Source: Rhizobium jaguaris
GTDB taxonomy: Bacteria > Pseudomonadota > Alphaproteobacteria > Rhizobiales > Rhizobiaceae
Direction: 5' to 3'
Length of the DNA stretch: 64,000 nt
NCBI RefSeq assembly: GCF_003627755.1
Contig: NZ_CP032694.1
Span: 2,781,501-2,845,500 of the forward strand
Shown: piece by piece, positions 58,984 to 64,000 of the stretch
How the letters are laid out: each line of letters starts with the position of its first letter
How positions within the stretch are numbered: position 1 is the stretch's first letter
The notes under the pieces: generated by a model
What the model saw: the letters and a program-made list of their open reading frames with translations, nothing else
Databases searched by the model: none
What the model was told of the DNA's origin: nothing
Position numbers and translations under genes: made by a program

Positions 58984-60432
58984 TCAAAGCCCCTTCATCA
59001 CTTGCCCGTTCACCGTGACGGTCCGATTTTCATCCATCGTGACATCCCAGCGCAGACGACCATCGGGATCGGTCTTGGCAAAGCCCTTGGCGGCCATCAG
59101 GCTGAAAGAAACGCTGTTCAGTCGCTGGTCGGTCTTTGCCGCTTCCTGAATGGCCGCGATCGTCTTGTCGAAATCGCGGGCAAGGATCGTCGCCTGCAGT
59201 GAGTAGCTTACATGGTGCTTCGTGGAGCCCTTCAACGCGCCGGAAACCTCAATATCATAGACACCGGAAGCCGCGCTGATCCGAGGAAATTCGAGGGTCC
59301 CATAGCCGCTCGGAAACATGATGCGCTTCAATGCTTCGCCGGAGACTGGCCCAGCGCGCGACGTCACCGACTCCAGAGCCGTGTCGATGAGACCATCGAA
59401 ATTGACGTTGGGAATTCCGAGTTGCACATCGAGCGTCTCCGGCAGGAAGGCCGCGTAGGCTTGCGGAATGAGGTCCGCGTCCGGTGTAAAATGCTCCGCC
59501 CGCAGGCCAAAATTGATGTTGGATGCCTTGGTCAGACCATCCATCTTGAAATTGTAGTCCAGCGTCCTGACGCCGACCTTGCCGTTTTCAGTCGCCACGA
59601 GCGCGTTGTTCAGCGTCACTGACTCATTCAGCGAACCAAACACGGGCAAGGCACGGTGCACCAGTTCCTCGAACTTCTCGCTGCCGCTCTCCGACAACTG
59701 TTTTGCCTTGACGTGCTGAACGAAGAAACGGACGAGTTCACGCAGCTCCTTCACCGGCAAGCTCGTCGCGGTCACTTTGACATCGACACTGTCGGCGCTC
59801 AGATTGACGGGTGGGAGACCGGGCGCTGCCGCCGTGACTTGTTCGTTAAGACTCTGCAGCGTGCCCTGCGATTGCAGGTCCACTTTACCGGCCTCAGTGC
59901 TGTCCGTCACCGCATGGGTGAAGGACGCGCTATCGATCGTGGCATCTATCTTGTGCCCGCTATTTTTGCCGTTGCCGATGCTGGAGAACTTGATGCCATT
60001 GTTCTTCATTTCCATCGACCGCATCATCTCGATCGTCGGATCGAAAATGCCGTCAAGGGAACTGGATGCAACCGAATAGGTGGCGTCAGACGCTGGGGAA
60101 TGAACCGAAACGTCGAGGCTATTATCGCCCTTGAGACGCCATCTGCCTTGGTCGACCGGCTGCGCGAACAACGACAGCGGCTTCAGGCCGGTAACGGAAA
60201 GCGCGCCGGAATTGATCTTGTCGAAGAATTTCGCGAGATCGTAGGTGATCTCGTATTGATCGCCGGCGGGCTTGACGGCGACGAAACCGCTGCGGGCGAG
60301 ATCGCGCGAAAGCGAATGCGTCAGGATATTGCGCAGTTCCCTGGCGCCCTGCTCATTGACTTCGGCCGCCTGCAAAACGCCAGTGAGACCGATGAAAAAA
60401 ACTGCGGCGGCGGCGATAGCCTTGGGGCGCAT
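58984..60432 (-). CDS. Exported protein B of a paralogous pair (unknown function)
   Basis: A 482-residue exported protein similar to the gene at 57412 over its whole length (VNEQGARELRNILTHSLSRDLARSGFVAVKPAGDQYEITYDLAKFFDKIN near the N-terminus; LARDFDKTIAAIQEAAKTDQRLNSVSFSLMAAKGFAKTDPDGRLRWDVTM near the C-terminus). The signal peptide ends near QAAEVN. The pair lies in tandem, 117 bp apart, which points to a gene duplication. Function unknown. Confidence 0.8.
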   Translation of the reverse strand: MRPKAIAAAAVFFIGLTGVLQAAEVNEQGARELRNILTHSLSRDLARSGFVAVKPAGDQYEITYDLAKFFDKINSGALSVTGLKPLSLFAQPVDQGRWRLKGDNSLDVSVHSPASDATYSVASSSLDGIFDPTIEMMRSMEMKNNGIKFSSIGNGKNSGHKIDATIDSASFTHAVTDSTEAGKVDLQSQGTLQSLNEQVTAAAPGLPPVNLSADSVDVKVTATSLPVKELRELVRFFVQHVKAKQLSESGSEKFEELVHRALPVFGSLNESVTLNNALVATENGKVGVRTLDYNFKMDGLTKASNINFGLRAEHFTPDADLIPQAYAAFLPETLDVQLGIPNVNFDGLIDTALESVTSRAGPVSGEALKRIMFPSGYGTLEFPRISAASGVYDIEVSGALKGSTKHHVSYSLQATILARDFDKTIAAIQEAAKTDQRLNSVSFSLMAAKGFAKTDPDGRLRWDVTMDENRTVTVNGQVMKGL

Positions 60433-60732
60433 ACCCGATCTCTCCTTTGACGCTGACCGATTGGAGTCGACTGTTGAAGAGGCCGAGGGTATATGTCAAG
60501 CCATTGATAGAAATAGCATCGTCGGCTCTTCACCATGAGTTGCAATGTCATCACAGATGCGCTTTCCGGAGATGCTTGCACCGACGGCCTCTTTGTATTA
60601 TACGCCACGCGTCCGCGTAGACACCCTTGGAGGCAACGCGGATGAGGCAGGGCTAGCCCTCCTCCAGTTCAATCGATCCCGGCATGCCGAATGATCGGAT
60701 GAACTCTCCAAATAACCTCGAAAGGAATAGCC
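60433..60732. other. Divergent intergenic region before rplY
   Basis: 300 bases between the exported paralogue and rplY. Besides the rplY promoter (see 60576-60603) it must contain the minus-strand promoter of the paralogue pair. No further gene, repeat or strong hairpin is seen. Confidence 0.5.
60576..60603 (+). promoter_or_regulatory. Candidate promoter of rplY
   Basis: TTGCAC (60576-60581), 16-bp spacer, TTATAC (60598-60603). A start near 60610 leaves about 120 bases of leader before the ATG at 60733. Confidence 0.5.
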
Positions 60733-61350
60733 ATGAGCCACGAAAACTACGAGCTCAAGGCCGAGGCGCGCGAACGGGTTGGTAAGGGGTCCGCCCGTGA
60801 ACTTCGCCGCAACGGTTTGATTCCCGCTGTCATCTATGGTGACAAGCAGGCCCCCATTTCGATCGCTCTCAACACCAATGAGGTGACGAAGCGCATCCAT
60901 GCCGGTGGTTTCCTCACCACGATCGCGACGATCGACGTCGAAGGCAAGAAGATCAAGGTTCTGCCGAAGGACTACCAGCTCGATCCGGTCCGCGACTTCA
61001 CGGTCCACGTCGATTTCCTGCGCGTTTCCGGCAACACCCAGGTGACCGTTGAAATCCCGGTTCACTTCGTCAACCACGAAAAGTCCCCGGGCCTCAAGGC
61101 TGGCGGCGTGCTGAACATCGTTCGCCACGAAGTCGAAGTCCACTGCCCGGCCGATGCGATCCCGGAATTCTTCACTGTTGACCTCTCCGGTCACAAGGGC
61201 GGCGCCAGCATCCACATTTCGGAAATAACCCTGCCGAAGGGCGTGTCCCCGGTCATCGCCGACCGCGACTTCACGATCGCAACGATCGTTGCTCCGGCTG
61301 CCGGTCTTGCCGAAGAAGAAGAAGGCGGCGAAGAAGAAGCCAACGCTTAA
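60733..61350 (+). CDS. rplY: 50S ribosomal protein L25 (CTC type)
   Basis: A 205-residue ribosomal protein. The N-terminal L25 domain ([39 protein letters not shown]) binds 5S rRNA; the C-terminal TL5/CTC domain ([54 protein letters not shown]) is present, followed by an acidic tail. AAAGGAA precedes the start. The usual downstream partner pth is not in this window. Confidence 0.95.
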   Translation: MSHENYELKAEARERVGKGSARELRRNGLIPAVIYGDKQAPISIALNTNEVTKRIHAGGFLTTIATIDVEGKKIKVLPKDYQLDPVRDFTVHVDFLRVSGNTQVTVEIPVHFVNHEKSPGLKAGGVLNIVRHEVEVHCPADAIPEFFTVDLSGHKGGASIHISEITLPKGVSPVIADRDFTIATIVAPAAGLAEEEEGGEEEANA

Positions 61351-61376
61351 TCGGCATCTTCATCGCTACGCATTCA

Positions 61377-61409
61377 AACCCGCCTCCCCTCGGGGATGGC
61401 GGGTTTTTC
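61377..61409 (+). terminator. Terminator of rplY
   Basis: AACCCGCC (61377-61384) and GGCGGGTT (61398-61405), loop TCCCCTCGGGGAT with its own inner stem, then TTTTTC. Confidence 0.85.
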
Positions 61410-61594
61410 ATGCGCAGATTCTAATAAAAGTAGTAAAAGATCTAACTATTCCTGAAATCGATACACGATTTAAATCCATTAACCCCATGGTTTCAGCAAC
61501 ATTTAACACATTCATGAAAGTTTACGCCAAAGAGTTGTAGAGAACGGCCAACCCCAAGATCAGCCGGTCTGCGACTGGGGAGTAAAGCGGAACT

Positions 61595-63961
61595 ATGAGC
61601 CATTCCGTCGAAAACAGGTTTTTCGCGATCGTCTGCGGCGCGCTGCTGATTTTCGTCGCGCCGCTCTTCGTATTGTTCCTTTTCCTTTCGTCCGAGCGTG
61701 CCGAAAAGGAAATCAAAGATCATATCTCGGTCTTGCTCGTCGCCAACGCTCAGGCTCTGGCCAAGCCGTTATGGGACCTCGACGAGGACAGCGTCACGCA
61801 GATCAGTGCAACGACTGTGGCAGAGGGCGCAATCGTCAAGGTCAATGTCCGCGACCTTTCAGGCCAGCTCGATGTTACGCAATCGACCATCCCGAGGTCC
61901 TACAAAGGTCTGCTGGAGTCCGTTGCCCGCCCGATCATCTACAACGGCGTGGACGGCGCGAAAAATCTCGGCACCATCACCGTCTATTACCCTGCGCTTG
62001 GCCTCTTCGACGGCCTGAAGAATGAGGAAATCGTCTTCATCTCGATTTTCATCTTCGCCGTGCTGACCGTCTTCGGGGCCGCCCTCATCGGCAACCGCAT
62101 CTTCATCATCCAACCGCTGATGCGGCTGACCCACGCCGTCGAAGCAACCCGGCGGCTCGGCTCGCGCCATCACGTGGATTGGCAGTCGAACGACGAGATG
62201 GGCCGCCTCGCCAGCAGCTTCAACGACATGCAGAGCAAGCTGGAGCGAGAGGAAACTGAACTGAAGCTTGCCCACCGCCGCGCCACCGACACCTATAATC
62301 TGACGCCGGCCATGTTGTTCTCGCTCGACAAGGACGATTGCATCGCCGCCGTCAGCGATTATTGGCTGGCCGCCACGGGCTATGCTCGCTCCGACGTGGT
62401 TGGACGCAAATTCGCAAGCCTCGTCCTGCCGGAATCACGCGAGATTTACACCGAACGTAAGCGCAGCCGTCCAGACAGCGCCGCCCGTCTCGACGTCACA
62501 GTAAAATTCCTTTGTAGGGACGACCGGGTCATGGACGTGCTGATCCTCGAGACGACGGCGATCCAGGATGGTCAGTCGCTCTCGGTCATGACCGATGTCA
62601 CCGACCTCAAGCAATCCGAGGACCGCAACCTGCGCCAGGCGATCACCGATCACCTTACCGGGCTGCTGAACCGTCAGGGATTCGAGACGGCGCTCGACGC
62701 CAAGATCAACGAGGCGGACCTGCGCAAGCGCGAGCTCGCCTGCCTGTTCGTCGACCTCGACCGCTTCAAGTGGATCAACGACAATATGGGCCATGCTGCC
62801 GGTGACGCGGCATTGCGCGAGCTGGTTTCGCGCATGCAGGCGCGATTGGTCCCGGGCGACATCGCCGCCCGCCTCGGCGGCGACGAATTCGCCATCCTTC
62901 TGCTTGCCGAAGACGCTGAGAAAAGGGCATTCGACATGGCGGCGCGTATCGCCGAGCTTTTCGAGACGCCTTTCGGCGGCGACGCCCGCCTTAGCGCCAG
63001 CATAGGCATCGCCATCTACCCCCGCCATGCCGCCAACGCCGCAGAGCTGCTCCTGAAATCCGACATAGCGATGTACGCAAAGAAGCGCGATGGCAAGAAC
63101 GGCGCACAGATTTTCGATAATAGCATGCTGGACGATTCCCGCCGCCGTGCCGAGCTCGAGAGCTATATCGAAGGTGGCTTGAGCGACGACTGGTTCGAAG
63201 CGCACCTGCAGCCAATCGTCAATATCGATGATCGCTCCATCGCCGGCTTCGAAGCGCTCATGCGGCTGCACCATCCGCAGAAAGGCATCCTGCCGCCGGC
63301 AAGGATCATCGACGTTGCCGAGGAGACCGGCTCGATCGTGCGCATCGGCAACCGCGTCATGGAAAAGGCGATCTCCCACTTTGCCCGTCTCTCACGCCTC
63401 GACGGCATGCAGGACACCTATCTCGCCATCAATTTTTCGCCGCTGCAATTCGAGTCCGGATTGCCGGTGCGCATTGCCGCCCTGCTTTCCCGTCACGATA
63501 TCCGCCCGGAGCGGATCGTAGTCGAAATCACTGAGGCCGTGCTGATGGACGACAATCCGGAAACGCGTACGGTCATCAACGAGATCTGCCGCTACGGCTG
63601 CCGCATCGCGCTCGACGACTTCGGCACCGGCTACTCGTCGCTGAGTTATATCAACCGCTTCCCGGTCGACATCATCAAGATCGACCAATCCTTCATCCGC
63701 GCGATCAACGACACCGCCTCCGATGTCAGCGCCAAGAGCCGCATGCTGGTCGAAAGCATCACGACGCTGTCGCACAAGATGAACTGCACCGTTATCGCGG
63801 AAGGCATCGAGACCGAGGAAGAATGCGCAACCTTGCGCACCATGGGTCTCGATTACGGCCAAGGCTACCTATTCCATCGGCCGCAGCATCCGAACGATCT
63901 CCTGAAGGCGCTCGCCGGACCGCGAGCTGATTACCTCAGCGCCGTGGCGCAGGCATCATAG
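61595..63961 (+). CDS. GGDEF-EAL sensor protein for cyclic di-GMP turnover
   Basis: A 788-residue inner-membrane protein. It has an N-terminal membrane helix (residues 8-32), a periplasmic sensor of about 110 residues, a second helix (about 143-170), a HAMP domain, a PAS domain (TPAMLFSLDKDDCIAAVSDYWLAATGYARSDVVGRKF), a GGDEF domain with intact LGGDEF at 428-432, and an EAL domain with EAL at 553-555. The EAL residues for catalysis are kept (AINFSP, EITEAVL, DDFGTGYSSL, KIDQSF, AEGIETEEE). The inhibitory RxxD site in front of GGDEF is not present. Both cyclase and phosphodiesterase activity are possible. Confidence 0.94.
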   Translation: MSHSVENRFFAIVCGALLIFVAPLFVLFLFLSSERAEKEIKDHISVLLVANAQALAKPLWDLDEDSVTQISATTVAEGAIVKVNVRDLSGQLDVTQSTIPRSYKGLLESVARPIIYNGVDGAKNLGTITVYYPALGLFDGLKNEEIVFISIFIFAVLTVFGAALIGNRIFIIQPLMRLTHAVEATRRLGSRHHVDWQSNDEMGRLASSFNDMQSKLEREETELKLAHRRATDTYNLTPAMLFSLDKDDCIAAVSDYWLAATGYARSDVVGRKFASLVLPESREIYTERKRSRPDSAARLDVTVKFLCRDDRVMDVLILETTAIQDGQSLSVMTDVTDLKQSEDRNLRQAITDHLTGLLNRQGFETALDAKINEADLRKRELACLFVDLDRFKWINDNMGHAAGDAALRELVSRMQARLVPGDIAARLGGDEFAILLLAEDAEKRAFDMAARIAELFETPFGGDARLSASIGIAIYPRHAANAAELLLKSDIAMYAKKRDGKNGAQIFDNSMLDDSRRRAELESYIEGGLSDDWFEAHLQPIVNIDDRSIAGFEALMRLHHPQKGILPPARIIDVAEETGSIVRIGNRVMEKAISHFARLSRLDGMQDTYLAINFSPLQFESGLPVRIAALLSRHDIRPERIVVEITEAVLMDDNPETRTVINEICRYGCRIALDDFGTGYSSLSYINRFPVDIIKIDQSFIRAINDTASDVSAKSRMLVESITTLSHKMNCTVIAEGIETEEECATLRTMGLDYGQGYLFHRPQHPNDLLKALAGPRADYLSAVAQAS

Positions 63962-63977
63962 CGAGATGGGGAAACAC

Positions 63978-64000
63978 ATGCGAAAACTGCTGCTCCCGGT
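63978..64000 (+). CDS. Start of an unidentified gene cut by the right edge
   Basis: ATG 63978 with ATGGGGAA eight bases before it and the codons MRKLLLPV, which look like the beginning of a signal peptide. It lies 16 bp after the GGDEF-EAL stop in the same direction and is probably co-transcribed. Nothing more can be said. Confidence 0.45.

Noticed and set aside
61480..61515. Possible CtrA-binding site before the GGDEF-EAL gene
   Set aside because: TTAA followed by a near-match after seven bases is present, but the second half-site is wrong; too weak to report.

Overview
The window looks like a chromosomal segment of a Rhizobium-type alphaproteobacterium (Rhizobiaceae). The reasons are GC-rich coding with strong third-position bias, the greA-lpsB pair, the lrp / trxB-lsrB / tandem abcR neighbourhood, separated carA and carB, the lgt-midA-pgeF-M24-prs string, BA14K and DUF1236-like cell-envelope proteins, and several copies of intergenic mosaic hairpin repeats of the kind common in rhizobia. 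I see no phage, transposase, CRISPR array, tRNA or rRNA.

Layout. 1-7 kb: recQ (cut by the left edge) and dnaG on the minus strand, a small secreted protein followed by three tandem hairpins, an unrecognised protein, a YqeY-like protein, carA and an EVE-domain protein. 7-15 kb: an accessory block with MATE and MFS exporters, a LysR regulator divergent from an aldo/keto reductase, a YpfJ-like zinc metalloprotease, and a ygiB-ygiC-like pair. 15.6-19 kb: carB. 19-22 kb: a frameshifted LysR gene divergent from a DHA2-type exporter. 22-25.3 kb: greA, lpsB and two further glycosyltransferase-like genes. 25.3-28.5 kb: lrp divergent from trxB-lsrB, then two AbcR-type small RNAs.

28.5-34 kb: an ArsR-MFS-old yellow enzyme operon, an APH-like kinase, and a divergent NmrA-type reductase / LysR pair. 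34-42.8 kb: a DUF2188 protein, a Ca2+/H+ antiporter, an aspartate aminotransferase, a sugar dehydrogenase, an EamA transporter, a cold-shock protein and small envelope proteins. 42.8-49.7 kb: ilvE, a MarR / response regulator / EnvZ-like kinase set, DUF1349, csaA, proC, YbjN and UbiK-like genes. 49.9-56 kb: lgt, midA, pgeF, an M24-fold protein without metal ligands, a lipoprotein and prs. 56-64 kb: an MFS exporter, two paralogous exported proteins, rplY, and a GGDEF-EAL protein, with the first codons of another gene at the right edge.

Most genes are housekeeping (replication, arginine/pyrimidine, proline, branched-chain and aspartate metabolism, PRPP, lipoprotein and LPS assembly). The most interesting parts are regulatory. 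The two abcR copies each carry the same upstream inverted repeat at the same distance from the start, a likely site for the neighbouring LsrB regulator. The ArsR operon has a 42-bp palindromic operator and a two-cysteine repressor next to an ene-reductase. The BA14K gene has a perfect inverted repeat that would bury its ribosome-binding site. The lrp promoter has two direct repeats one 32-bp step apart.
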